From contig JAKJER010000028.1 of NCBI GenBank assembly GCA_022705325.1, forward strand, positions 1-64,000: 64,000 nucleotides of DNA. Direction: 5' to 3'. The notes beneath the pieces were generated by a model, which did not search any database, was not told where the DNA came from, and worked only from the letters and a program-made list of their open reading frames with translations. Below, in pieces: positions 24,058 to 32,798 of the stretch (positions are counted from its first letter, which is position 1; each line of letters starts with the position of its first letter). The DNA comes from Planctomycetota bacterium (GTDB lineage: Bacteria; Planctomycetota; Phycisphaerae; SM23-33). The position numbers and the translations under genes are program-made.

Positions 24058-24258
24058 ATGGCCAGGAAGATCGCCACGATGCGACGAGCCGGGCTCGTCC
24101 GTCTGCTGCGGTCCATGGACTGCGGCTTTCGAATCGACTTCAGCGACGAGTACCTTAAGTCCATGAGCATCGAGCGCCTGCGGCACGTCGTGCTGGCTGC
24201 CAGCCTCCATGACCACTCCGCCTGCCAGGGCGACCGGTCCGCCCAGGGGCCCGCCTGA
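24058..24258 (+). CDS. Small hypothetical protein
   Basis: 66 residues from the ATG at 24058, or 74 from a GTG at 24034. The sequence is highly charged and predicted helical: MARKIATMRRAGLVRLLRSM, then FRIDFSDEYLKSMSIERLRH and VVLAASLHDH. It has no cysteine pairs beyond one Cys, no signal peptide and no membrane segment. The amino-acid composition looks like a real protein and unlike the Arg/Pro-rich shadows elsewhere. I do not recognise the family; the helical pattern would suit a small regulatory or protein-binding role, but nothing more can be said. The ribosome-binding site is weak. Confidence 0.5.
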   Translation: MARKIATMRRAGLVRLLRSMDCGFRIDFSDEYLKSMSIERLRHVVLAASLHDHSACQGDRSAQGPA

Positions 24259-24287
24259 AACCCACCCGGGCAGCCGACGCGCGAATC

Positions 24288-26717
24288 CTACCGTTGTCCC
24301 AGCCGCATGAGCATCTCCAGCACTTCCACTCGCACGCGGTCGGCCAGGCCGCGGTCCTTCGGCTCCCTCCAGTGGATGAGTTTGCTGGCGGTCATGCAGG
24401 CGGTCACCCGGTCGGCCGCGGACGCCAGCAGGGCCTTGGCCTCGCCCAGGGCCGGGTGACCCGGCTGGGCCTTCTGCACCTGCGAGACCCGATCGGCCAG
24501 CATGGCCAGGTACTCGTAGTCCTGCACGCCCTCGCGGACGGCCTCCATGTGCTTGCCGGGCGTCACCGTCTTGCTGTCCAGGAAGAGGGGCGTGTAGGCG
24601 CCGACAGTGCAGCCGTATTCATTCCACGAACTCGACCCGTTGGAGTCTCCAAACGCCCAGAAGCCCATCCCCTCCGCGCCGTACTTCCAGCAGGACCACG
24701 CTTGAAGGCGGTGGTACGCGTAGGGGTCCAGTAGCTTGCCCGGCCCGCTGCACGAGTACAGCCACAACCGCCGCCCCGCCTCCTTCTGCGCGGGGTAGAA
24801 CTTGTCGAACGCCTCGCGACGGTCCAGCCACATGGGCAGGTTCGGGCACAGCACGTGGGACACCTCGAACAGTTCCGGGGAGGCCTTCGCCGGATCGCTC
24901 CAGGTGGGGTCTTCCCAGATCCTCACCCCAGGCTGGGCGGACCGGATCGCGCGGGCGTACTCGATGATCACGCGGTCCATCTCGGCGTTGTGGGGCTCGT
25001 CCACCAGCAACAGGTGCAGGCGCTCGGGCGCGATGTTCCACTTGCCAAGCTGGGCGACCCACCAGGTGATCCAGGCCGACACCGCCCGCTTGAAGGGCGG
25101 CGTACCCATCTTGTGCCCGCCGAACGACTCGCCCACGGCTGCAAACACGCAGTAGTTGCGGGCGCCGGGGAAATTGTCCTTGTTGAGCGCGCCCGGCCAG
25201 CGATCCAGCCAGGCGCGGAACTGCGAAGGGTCGGGCTGGGCGGTCATGTTGCCTTCGGCGTCATAGCGTCCGCGGTCGAGCACGGCCGACTGGGCCCATG
25301 GGCTGTCCACGAAGTGCTCGCGGAGCGCGTCGAGAAACGCCCGGCGGTTGTCCGGGGTCACCTCGTAGCAGCGCTCGCGGTCGGTGTAGTCCCAGCCGCC
25401 CAGGTGGAGTCTCGGCCGATCGGGGCCCATCAGGCGGACCGGGTACACCTTGAGCGCCAGCGGGACGGCTTGGCCCGTCTCAGGGATGACGATGCTCCCG
25501 TTGTGCTCGCCGTGGGGCAGGTTCGGCCCGAGCGTGAGCCAGATCTGCTTGTGCAGTCCCGGCAGGCATTCCAGCTCAACGCCCGCGGAGGACTTGCCGC
25601 GGGCGATCGGCAGGGCGGCGCAGACCGGTACGCCCGACTGCGTGTCGGTGAAGAGACCCTCGTGGACGGTAATGCAGGAGGCGATTTCCGGCTTCAATCC
25701 CTCGACGCGGAGATGGACCTTCCGCGGCTGGTCGGCGGTATTGGTGATGTTGAACGCGCCCGACCGGAACTCGCCCATCATCATCTTGACGTCGATCCTG
25801 AGGGGCGTGTCCCCTGGCCGCTGGGTAGAGCTGAGCATGTCCCAGTGGCTGGGCGTCTGCCACAGGACCAGTCGGCCCTCGCCCGGGCTGCGCCAAAGGG
25901 CCGCCTGCAAGACCAGCAGTCGCCGGTGCAGGTCGCCAATGGGAAACACCGTCGTGAAGCTCTCGTCCGCCTTCGCCGAATGAGTCGGAATCTGGCCCTG
26001 GATCGCCTTCAGTTCCTCCTTGAGCTTGCTCGCTGCCGTTGCGTCGAGCCCGGCAGACTCGATCCCCTCCTCGACAGCGGCGGCATCCGTCCGCAGTCGT
26101 CGCCGAACGCAAGTATCGACGAGGAGCTGACGGTAGAAGCCCTTCACGTCATCGATGACCGGGCCCTGCGGGGTCCCGCTCAGCAGGTCGTCCGGTCCGC
26201 GGAGGACCTCGATCTCGTCCACGAAGCAGAAGGAGCGGCTGGGGGTGACGATCAGCTTCACGTGCCGTCCCCGCGTCGCCAGGGACTCCGCGCGAAAGCG
26301 ATGCAAGGCGTACTTGCCGTCTGTCGCCGGCGCGGGGCTCAGCGTCGCCAGATCTGCGATCCATCGCCACCGCTTCGCGTCGTCGCTGACCAGGACGTGG
26401 ATCGCGGACGGGAATTCCACGCCTGCCACCCCGGCGGCGGTATTGAACGACAGCCCCGCGATGGGCTGGACCTTTCCGAGATCGATGGTGATCGTGACCG
26501 GGCTCCTGCCCGACCAGCCCACCGTGCCCGGCTGGGTCCAGAAGTAGCCCTTCACGTACCGCCCATCGGTGAGTTGGGTGCGGTCGCCCGCGTCTGTGCA
26601 GTGGCGGTAGTTCGCCGCCGGATCGAGACGGTAGGGGCGGTTGAGGGCGAGATTGTCGGGACCGGCCGCCAGCGCCGACGCCATCAGCACCGAGAGAGCC
26701 ATCGCGTGCATGGTCAT
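24288..26717 (-). CDS. Exported DUF4091 glycoside-hydrolase-like protein with discoidin-like domain
   Basis: 809 residues with an N-terminal signal peptide (MALSVLMASALAAG). Residues ~25-190 resemble an F5/8 type C (discoidin, CBM32-like) sugar-binding domain: LTDGRYVKGYFW, SPVTITIDLGKVQPIAGLSF, HVLVSDDAKRWRWIADL, VDEIEVL. After a linker and a beta-sandwich (~300-420), the C-terminal ~350 residues match the DUF4091/GH123-like TIM-barrel family: LLVDEPHNAEM carries the likely acidic catalytic pair, with RIWEDPTWSD, GMGFWAFGDSNGSSSWNEYG and the typical end EAVREGVQDYEYL. Such proteins are linked to glycan breakdown (GH123 acts on beta-N-acetylgalactosaminides). Substrate is inferred only in general terms. 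Monocistronic. Confidence 0.82.
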   Translation of the reverse strand: MTMHAMALSVLMASALAAGPDNLALNRPYRLDPAANYRHCTDAGDRTQLTDGRYVKGYFWTQPGTVGWSGRSPVTITIDLGKVQPIAGLSFNTAAGVAGVEFPSAIHVLVSDDAKRWRWIADLATLSPAPATDGKYALHRFRAESLATRGRHVKLIVTPSRSFCFVDEIEVLRGPDDLLSGTPQGPVIDDVKGFYRQLLVDTCVRRRLRTDAAAVEEGIESAGLDATAASKLKEELKAIQGQIPTHSAKADESFTTVFPIGDLHRRLLVLQAALWRSPGEGRLVLWQTPSHWDMLSSTQRPGDTPLRIDVKMMMGEFRSGAFNITNTADQPRKVHLRVEGLKPEIASCITVHEGLFTDTQSGVPVCAALPIARGKSSAGVELECLPGLHKQIWLTLGPNLPHGEHNGSIVIPETGQAVPLALKVYPVRLMGPDRPRLHLGGWDYTDRERCYEVTPDNRRAFLDALREHFVDSPWAQSAVLDRGRYDAEGNMTAQPDPSQFRAWLDRWPGALNKDNFPGARNYCVFAAVGESFGGHKMGTPPFKRAVSAWITWWVAQLGKWNIAPERLHLLLVDEPHNAEMDRVIIEYARAIRSAQPGVRIWEDPTWSDPAKASPELFEVSHVLCPNLPMWLDRREAFDKFYPAQKEAGRRLWLYSCSGPGKLLDPYAYHRLQAWSCWKYGAEGMGFWAFGDSNGSSSWNEYGCTVGAYTPLFLDSKTVTPGKHMEAVREGVQDYEYLAMLADRVSQVQKAQPGHPALGEAKALLASAADRVTACMTASKLIHWREPKDRGLADRVRVEVLEMLMRLGQR

Positions 26718-26765
26718 TCTCCTTCGGTTGGCTTAACGCGTGGCGAGGGGCGCGATAGAAACCAG

Positions 26766-26799
26766 GAGAGCCACGGGAACGGCGAGTCCCGTGGCTCTC
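26766..26799. terminator. 13-bp perfect hairpin
   Basis: GAGAGCCACGGGA pairs perfectly with TCCCGTGGCTCTC around an 8-nt loop. It lies past the 3' end of the sugar isomerase/epimerase-like gene and before the start of the DUF4091 gene (both minus strand). It lacks a U-tract but is well placed to end the upstream transcript. Confidence 0.5.
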
Positions 26800-26844
26800 A
26801 CGGCATGTCGAGAGCAGCTGACGTGCTTCAGGCGAAGCAGGCCG

Positions 26845-27705
26845 CTACTTGCCCATCTTCTTGAGGTTCTTGAGCGACTGTTCCACGCGCTGGAGGGGCG
26901 TGCGGGTCTTGTCGCCGGCCTCGTCCTCGACGATGTACCACTCGGTTCCGGCCGTGGACTCGCAGATGGAGAAGACGGTCTTCCAGTCGACCTCGCCGTC
27001 GCCGATGACCGCCTTGGTCTTGGAGTATTCCTTCAGGTGGACGGTCTTGGCGCGCCCGGGCCACTTTTTCAGGGCGGCGATGGGGTCGCCTCCGCCGTGC
27101 ATGGCGTTGCCGAAGTCCACCTGCAAGGACACCTCCGGCTTGGTCGCGCCGGCGAAGATGTCCCAGCCCAGATCGCCCTCGAGCTTCTTCCACTCGACGG
27201 AGTGGTTGTGGTAGCCGACGATCATGCCCTGCTCGCCCGCCTTCTGGCTGGCGTCGTTGAAGATCTTGGCCACCTCCAGCCAACCGGCCTTGCTGCCGGT
27301 GTACTTGCCCGGCAGGCCTGGCACGATCAGGAACTTGTTGCCCAGGGTCTTGTTGAACTCGATAGTGCCCTTGAGCTGGTCGCCCAGGATGGTATTGAAT
27401 CCGGTGTGGGTGCCGCAGCACTTGAGGGCGGCATCGTCCATCATCTTGCGGAGTTCCTCGGCCTTCTTGCCGTGGTAGCCGGCGAACTCGACGCCCTCGT
27501 ATCCCATCTTTCCGACGGCCGCGATGACGGCGCCCACGTCCTTGGCGCAGTCCTGGCGGACGGAATAGAGCTGCAGGCCGATGGGAATGCGCTTGGCGGT
27601 GTCGGCGGCCTGAAGCGGACGGGCGCGCCCGCCCAGGGCGATGGCGGCGGAGGCCAGGGCGGCGGCGGAGATCAGTTCACGACGGGTCATGCGGTCGGGC
27701 GTCAT
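26845..27705 (-). CDS. Exported sugar phosphate isomerase/epimerase-like TIM barrel
   Basis: 286 residues. A twin-arginine-type signal (MTRRELISAAALASAAIALG) precedes a xylose-isomerase-like (AP endonuclease family 2) TIM barrel: IGLQLYSVRQD, MGYEGVEFAGY, GYHNHSVEW, EVSLQVDFGNAM, TVHLKEYS. These supply the usual divalent-metal acids and histidines (for example NHSVEW, QVDFGN, HLKEY). Homologues isomerise or epimerise sugars or cyclitols, but many exported planctomycetal members have no proven reaction. The export signal puts it in the periplasm. It is transcribed in the same direction as the DUF4091 gene, with a hairpin between them. Confidence 0.82.
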   Translation of the reverse strand: MTPDRMTRRELISAAALASAAIALGGRARPLQAADTAKRIPIGLQLYSVRQDCAKDVGAVIAAVGKMGYEGVEFAGYHGKKAEELRKMMDDAALKCCGTHTGFNTILGDQLKGTIEFNKTLGNKFLIVPGLPGKYTGSKAGWLEVAKIFNDASQKAGEQGMIVGYHNHSVEWKKLEGDLGWDIFAGATKPEVSLQVDFGNAMHGGGDPIAALKKWPGRAKTVHLKEYSKTKAVIGDGEVDWKTVFSICESTAGTEWYIVEDEAGDKTRTPLQRVEQSLKNLKKMGK

Positions 27706-27835
27706 CGAAGGACTCCTTCAGAAGTAGATAGTGCCTCTGCCCCGCAGGCTCACGCGCCGCGAAGCGGGCCTCATGATACCTGCGCCGCCTGTCGGCGGTA
27801 AAGGGGGAACCGGCCCCAATAAAGCGGGCGGCGCC

Positions 27836-27904
27836 CAGGTGGAGGGAGACCTGAGCCACCGCCCTGTTAGCCGCAACCCGTGATGCAGGCGGAGGGAGAC
27901 CTGC
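27836..27904. other. Two tandem hairpins with identical GGAGGGAG loops
   Basis: Within the 495-bp gap 27706-28200, CAGGT-GGAGGGAG-ACCTG (27836-27853) and GCAGG-CGGAGGGAGA-CCTGC (27885-27904) present the same loop core exactly 50 bp apart. Loops with GGA are the form bound by CsrA/RsmA; on the other strand they read CTCCCTCC, an anti-Shine-Dalgarno-like sequence. The rest of the gap holds no ORF that I can support. Confidence 0.35.
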
Positions 27905-28200
27905 AACGTCAGGGATGCAGCGGACAAAACCATGGATAAAACAAGAACCCCAGGAAGGAGTCGATACTGCCTGAGGCTCAGCACTCGTGTGTGCCCAACC
28001 AAAGCAGCAAGTTCGACGAGTGACGTATAGATTTATCCCCTTGACCGGCATGCTTGTCCAGCAAAAAGAAAGGAATCTTCCGGGGGGAGCGCCGATTTTT
28101 TTCCGGCTGCATCCCGCGCGGGCCATGCACCCGCGACAATTCCTCTTACCGGCAGGCGCAGCTTGTGGTAGCATGAGCGCACTTGCCGCCGGACTCACGC

Positions 28201-30462
28201 ATGAATCCAGATCGCACCAATGCCGATCCTGACGACAACGAGGCCCTCCGCAGGCGGGTTGCCGAACTGGAAGGCCACGTGCGAGAACTCCAAAACAGGT
28301 TCGACCGCCAGGACCCCTTCTCCCTGCCCTGGCTGTGCGGCAACAGTCTCAGCACTCACCTCCTCATCGGCCTGGACGGGCATATCATCGATGCCAGCCC
28401 CACCTTTCTCCGCCTGATCGGCCGAAACCGCCAGGAGGTCATCGGCCGGCCGGCCCTGTCTCTCGTGCTGCCCTACGACCGGGATACAGCCCAGAAACTG
28501 CTGAACCAGTCGCTGGCCGACCAGGCCACGCCGGAGGCGGAAATCGACCTGCAGGGCAAGGACGGGGTGCGGACGGTCCTGCTGGCGCCGGGTCACGTGC
28601 CGTACTACGTGGACGGGGACCTCAAGGCCATTCTCGTCACCGGCACGGACATCACCGATCGCAAACGGGCCGAAGAGGCTCTCCGCCAGAGCGAGGAATA
28701 CTACCGCGTCATCCTGGAGAGCGTCCGCGACGCCGTCGTAGTCATCGACTCCGAGGGGCGATACCTCTTCGCCAACTCCGGCGCCGCCGCCTCGGTCGGA
28801 CGCGACGTAAGCCAGGTGGTCGGCAAGACAGTGCGCGACGTCTTGCCCGGCGACTTCGCGCAGAACAAGCTGCAGCAAGTGCGGGCGGTGATCCGTTCGG
28901 GAAAGCCTGCCACCGACCTGTCCAAGCTCGTCCTGGACGGGCGCCAGGTCTGGTATCACCAGCACCTCCAGCCGCTCAGAAACGCCGAGGGCCAGGTCCA
29001 CGCCGCCCTGCTGGTCTCGCGGGACGTGACCGAACAGAAGCACGTCCAGGAACAGCTCTCCGGCATCCTGTCCTCGCTCTACGAGACCTTCGTGGCGGTC
29101 TACAACGACCGGGGCGAGTGCCTCTCGCTCTGGATCCCGCAGGAACTGCTGGAGCGATACGGCATGCAGGACCAGCCCGTTGCGGGCTGGAACATCCGCA
29201 ACTTCTGTCCCCACGACGAAGCCGAGGTCCGCCTCCAGCGCATCCTCCAGGTCATGCGGACCGGACAGTCCATCCGGACGGAGAACGTCTGTACCCTGCC
29301 CGGCGGGCAGTTCGTCCTCGAGGTGACGCTCTCGCCCATGCGCGACCCGGAGGGGCGCATCTCCTCGGTGGTCGCTTTCGTGCGGGACGTCACCGAGCAG
29401 AAACGCTCGGAGGACGCCCTCCGCGAGAGCGAAGAGCGCTTCCGCAGCTTCGCCCAGTCCGCCCGCGACGCCATCATCTCCATCGACGCCAGGCACAGGA
29501 TCGTCTACTGGAACCAGGCCGCCGAGCAGATATTCGGCTACACCGCCAAGGAGATCCTGGGCCGCTCGCTCACCAAGATCATGCCTCGGCGCCTGCGCGC
29601 CTTTCACCGCCAGCGGGTCGCCCAGCGGGTCAGCCAGGGCGGCGCCCTGGCGATCAGCCGGCCCGTCGAGACCATCGGCCTGCGAAAAGACAACACCGAG
29701 TTCCCCGTCGAACTGTCGGTCTCCCAGTGGACCACCACGCAGGGCGTGTTCTTCACCGGCATCGCCCGCGACATCACCGAGCGCCGGCGCCACGAGCAAG
29801 TCCTGCGCGAGATCCAGCAGAAGCTGCTTCACACCCGCGAGGAGGAGCGCCGCCGCCTGGCCGCCGAACTCCACGACTGCCTGGGCCAGGGGCTGGTCGC
29901 CCTGCACCTGTCGCTCCAGGCCTCGCTGTCGGACACGGGGCCGGCCCTGTCCCCCGCCCTCGAGCGGGCGGTCCAAACCTGCGGCGACCTCATCCGTGAG
30001 GTCCGCTGCATCAGCCACGGGCTCTACCCGCCCACGCTCGAGTCGCTGGGGTTGACCTCGGCCCTGCGCAACCTCGTCGCCTACTGCCGCAGCGCCAAGG
30101 TCCAGGCCGACCTGGAATGCGACGGGATCAGCGAGAACACCCGGTTCGACCATCTGGTGGAGATCGCTTTCTTCCGCATCGCCCAGGAGGCGGTGCAGAA
30201 TGCCCTGCGCCACGGACAGGCCGGGCGAATCCGACTCCACCTGACGCTCAAGGGCCCCGAACTGGCCCTGCTGGTGGAGGACGACGGCACAGGCTTCAAC
30301 CCGCGAAAGGTCAAGCCCGGCCTGGGCCTGCTGACCATGCATGACCGGGCCAGGACCATCGGCGGACGGCTGGAGATCATCTCCCGCCGCGGGCGGACGC
30401 GAATCCGCCTGCGGGCCCGTACCACGCCCGTGCCGGACCAACTCCAGGCCGCGAAGAAGTAG
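28201..30462 (+). CDS. Multi-PAS sensor histidine kinase (NarL-type HisKA_3)
   Basis: 753 residues from the ATG at 28201 (a TTG at 28183 is less likely). There is a short N-terminal coiled coil (residues 10-35), then four PAS/PAC modules (approximately 45-155, 165-280, 285-400 and 412-530), each ending in a D-I/V-T-(D/E)-x-K/R motif. The phosphoacceptor is His558 in RRLAAELHDCLGQGLVAL, the HisKA_3 type used by NarX/DegS-like kinases, followed by an HATPase_c domain (EAVQNALRHG, DDGTGFN, GLGLLTMHDRA). There is no membrane segment, so it is cytoplasmic. Partners would be NarL/FixJ-type regulators, none of which is nearby. The PAS ligands are unknown. Confidence 0.9.
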   Translation: MNPDRTNADPDDNEALRRRVAELEGHVRELQNRFDRQDPFSLPWLCGNSLSTHLLIGLDGHIIDASPTFLRLIGRNRQEVIGRPALSLVLPYDRDTAQKLLNQSLADQATPEAEIDLQGKDGVRTVLLAPGHVPYYVDGDLKAILVTGTDITDRKRAEEALRQSEEYYRVILESVRDAVVVIDSEGRYLFANSGAAASVGRDVSQVVGKTVRDVLPGDFAQNKLQQVRAVIRSGKPATDLSKLVLDGRQVWYHQHLQPLRNAEGQVHAALLVSRDVTEQKHVQEQLSGILSSLYETFVAVYNDRGECLSLWIPQELLERYGMQDQPVAGWNIRNFCPHDEAEVRLQRILQVMRTGQSIRTENVCTLPGGQFVLEVTLSPMRDPEGRISSVVAFVRDVTEQKRSEDALRESEERFRSFAQSARDAIISIDARHRIVYWNQAAEQIFGYTAKEILGRSLTKIMPRRLRAFHRQRVAQRVSQGGALAISRPVETIGLRKDNTEFPVELSVSQWTTTQGVFFTGIARDITERRRHEQVLREIQQKLLHTREEERRRLAAELHDCLGQGLVALHLSLQASLSDTGPALSPALERAVQTCGDLIREVRCISHGLYPPTLESLGLTSALRNLVAYCRSAKVQADLECDGISENTRFDHLVEIAFFRIAQEAVQNALRHGQAGRIRLHLTLKGPELALLVEDDGTGFNPRKVKPGLGLLTMHDRARTIGGRLEIISRRGRTRIRLRARTTPVPDQLQAAKK

Positions 30463-30547
30463 AAGCCCCGTCGGCGAATCAGGGGCTTGACTATCGACCC
30501 GCACTCCTCCCTAATCACGGCCTTGCGGCCGGCAGCGAAGGAAGACG

Positions 30548-31225
30548 ATGGACGCCTTGATATTCGATTTTGACGGGGTGGTCGTGGACAGCGAGCCCGT
30601 CCACTGCGCCACTTTCCAGCAGGTGCTGCGCACGCGAGGCGTGGAGATGAGCCGCGACGACTACTACTCGCGCTACCTCGGCTTCGACGATCACGACTGC
30701 TTCCTGCACGCCGGCGCCGACGCGGGCAGGCGCTTCAGCGAGGACGAGATCGCCCGCATGACCGCCGAGAAGACCGTCCTGGTACAGCGGGCGTTCGGCG
30801 AGTCGATCCAGCCGCTGAGGGGCGCGGTCGAACTGATCGCCTCCGCGGCCGGGCGGGGCGTCCCTGTCGGCGTCTGCTCGGGGGCCCTGAAAGGGGAGAT
30901 CGAGCTGGCCTCGCGGACCGTGGGGGCCCTGGACCACTTCACGACGATCGTGTCGGCCGAGGAGGTCCCCGCTGGCAAGCCCGACCCGTCGGGCTACCGC
31001 ATGACCCTCGAGCGCCTGGCCCGCCTGACCGGCCGGCCCCTGCGGGCGGACCGCAGCGTCGTCGTCGAGGACGCCCCCGCGGGCATCCAGGCCGCCAAAG
31101 GCGCGGGCATGAAAGTCCTGGCCGTCGCCAATTCCTACAGCCGCGACGAACTCGCCCAGGCCGACCGCATCGTAGATTCGCTGGCCGAGGTCACCGTGGA
31201 CGACCTCGAGCGGCTGGTGAGCTGA
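30548..31225 (+). CDS. HAD-superfamily hydrolase (beta-phosphoglucomutase-like)
   Basis: 225 residues, full length for HAD subfamily IA. Motif I is IFDFDGVVVDSE (nucleophile and acid Asp), motif II is in GVCSGA, motif III Lys in PAGKPDPSGY, and motif IV is VVVEDAPAGIQAAKGAGM. A helical cap (residues ~15-85) separates motif I from the core. These enzymes dephosphorylate or isomerise sugar phosphates; the sequence is in the beta-phosphoglucomutase/phosphatase group, and the precise substrate cannot be told. It follows the PAS kinase by 85 bp on the same strand and could be co-transcribed. Confidence 0.9.
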   Translation: MDALIFDFDGVVVDSEPVHCATFQQVLRTRGVEMSRDDYYSRYLGFDDHDCFLHAGADAGRRFSEDEIARMTAEKTVLVQRAFGESIQPLRGAVELIASAAGRGVPVGVCSGALKGEIELASRTVGALDHFTTIVSAEEVPAGKPDPSGYRMTLERLARLTGRPLRADRSVVVEDAPAGIQAAKGAGMKVLAVANSYSRDELAQADRIVDSLAEVTVDDLERLVS

Positions 31226-31404
31226 CGGATACTGGCGGCCGCCTCGCTTGTCGGGACAGGTTCCGCTTGCTACTGCTCGGAATAGAACTCGACCGCCGCC
31301 CTTGTCCCGGCGGAGGCGTGATCGCTCGCCCTTCATACGTGGCACGAGTTGCTCACTCTCCCCTTGGGTGGCCACCGGCCGGATTCAAAGGACCGATCCA
31401 CCCT

Positions 31405-32421
31405 TCAACCAGCGGCGTCCTGGCAGCCCCGCATCATGGCCCGCAGATTCTCCAGCGGCGTCATCCGCGGCACGCCGCAGCCGGGCGATACGACCAAGCC
31501 GGTTCCCCGGCCAAACGAGCGGATCATCTCCGCCGTGGCGAGCCGCACCTCATCGGGGGTCTGTCGCAGCAGAAACGTCGTATCCAGATTGCCCTTGAGC
31601 GCGATCTTCTCGCCGAGCAACGCAGAGGCCTTGGCCAGGCCGACCAGCGCATCCACCTCGAACCCCTGGATGTCCAACTCGCGGACGAACGGCAGGATGT
31701 GCGTCGTCCGCCCGCAGATGTGCAGCCAGAGGTCGCAGTCCCGCCCCGACAACGCCGAGAACGATGTCTTCTGATACGGCAGGACGAACGTCCGGTAGTG
31801 CTCGGGGTTGACCAGGCTGGCCGTGGCATCGCCGTACTGAATGCCGTGCACGCCCGTGTCGATCATGGCCTGGCCGTAAGCCACGACAACCTCCGTACAG
31901 AACGCCAGCAATTCGTGGATCTCCCGGGGGTCTTCGGTGAACAGGTCCATCAGGAAGTTCTGTGTCCCTCGCAGGATGGCGGCCAGGCTGAAGGGCCCGC
32001 AGTCGATGTTGGCCTGGAGGTAGTATCGATCGGCCGCGTGCCGGACCACCTCCCTCGCCGCGGCAAGGACCGTCCGCATCCCGGGCGCCGACGTCGGGTC
32101 CGGCACGGTCAGCCTGCGGAACTCGCGCACATGGCTTAGCAGGGGCGCATTGCCGTTGGGCTCGTCATCCTCCGGGAAAGTCATCCTCCCGCCCAGGGCC
32201 TCGTGCTGCACCCAGTTGTCGCGCGAGACGTAGATCCCATCCGCCCCAATCAGGTCGCGCGCCCGGAGAAGCGTGTCGGCCAACACCCTTGCGTCCTGCG
32301 AGTACGCCCCCTGCTTGACGCCCATGAGTTCACAGGCCGGCGCGATCAAGATGGGGAAGCACGGCAGGCGGTCAACCGGCCGGCCTCGGATAGCCGCTCG
32401 CGTTCTCTCCAGCGCGTTCAT
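31405..32421 (-). CDS. Uroporphyrinogen decarboxylase (URO-D)-family protein
   Basis: 338 residues with the URO-D/methylcobamide:CoM methyltransferase TIM-barrel pattern: RTRAAIRGRPVDRLP at the start, DGIYVSRDNWVQHEALGG, GIQYGDATASLVNPEHYRTF, DLWLHICGRTTHILPFV, LKGNLDTTFLL and a glycine-rich end VSPGCGVPRMTPLENLRAM. The HICG and SPGCG motifs hold the His and Cys residues that bind zinc in the MtaA/CmuA-like methyltransferase branch; true HemE has different motifs. It is therefore more likely a corrinoid- or methyl-transfer enzyme of unknown substrate than a haem enzyme. No corrinoid protein is adjacent. Confidence 0.82.
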   Translation of the reverse strand: MNALERTRAAIRGRPVDRLPCFPILIAPACELMGVKQGAYSQDARVLADTLLRARDLIGADGIYVSRDNWVQHEALGGRMTFPEDDEPNGNAPLLSHVREFRRLTVPDPTSAPGMRTVLAAAREVVRHAADRYYLQANIDCGPFSLAAILRGTQNFLMDLFTEDPREIHELLAFCTEVVVAYGQAMIDTGVHGIQYGDATASLVNPEHYRTFVLPYQKTSFSALSGRDCDLWLHICGRTTHILPFVRELDIQGFEVDALVGLAKASALLGEKIALKGNLDTTFLLRQTPDEVRLATAEMIRSFGRGTGLVVSPGCGVPRMTPLENLRAMMRGCQDAAG

Positions 32422-32597
32422 CTGGACGGATGGGGCTGCGAAGGTTCGCGGGGCGCCTGAAGGCCGGGAACATCACCGATCCGGTTGGACTACTTTCCAG
32501 GTCAGCCCGAATATCTTTCGCAGTTGGTCCTTATCATACCGGCGGAGGTGACCATCCTTCAAGGCGAACCCGTCGCGGTTGTCGTGCCACAGCGATC

Positions 32598-32798
32598 ATG
32601 TCACGTCTTAACGCCACAGCGACTCTGAAGCAGGCCTGGGCGGAATTCGTCAAGCACTTCCCGCCGCTCAAGATGGGACCAGGCCGCGACGGAGGCGGAG
32701 CGGTTCGGCATCATCGCCGACCTCTTCCCCGGCATCTCACGCCGGGCGACCGGGGCGCCATGCCGGCCAAGGGGCCCGGCAAGATCATTGCGTTCTGA
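32598..32798 (+). pseudogene. Possible decayed coding fragment
   Basis: The gap 32422-32798 contains no convincing intact gene. From the ATG at 32598 the first ~25 residues (MSRLNATATLKQAWAEFVKH, FPPLKMG) look protein-like. The composition then becomes shadow-like, while a neighbouring frame gains a protein-like run (DQAATEAERFGIIADLFPGI). This is what a small gene with a frameshift would look like. I do not recognise a family. Confidence 0.25.

Noticed and set aside
27706..28200. Cobalamin or other known riboswitch
   Set aside because: The B12-box and other consensus blocks could not be found; the hairpins have loops unlike known riboswitch elements.
31405..32421. HemE (haem biosynthesis uroporphyrinogen decarboxylase)
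   Set aside because: The HICG and SPGCG motifs suit methyltransferase-type relatives, and the N-terminal HemE arginine motif is not present.
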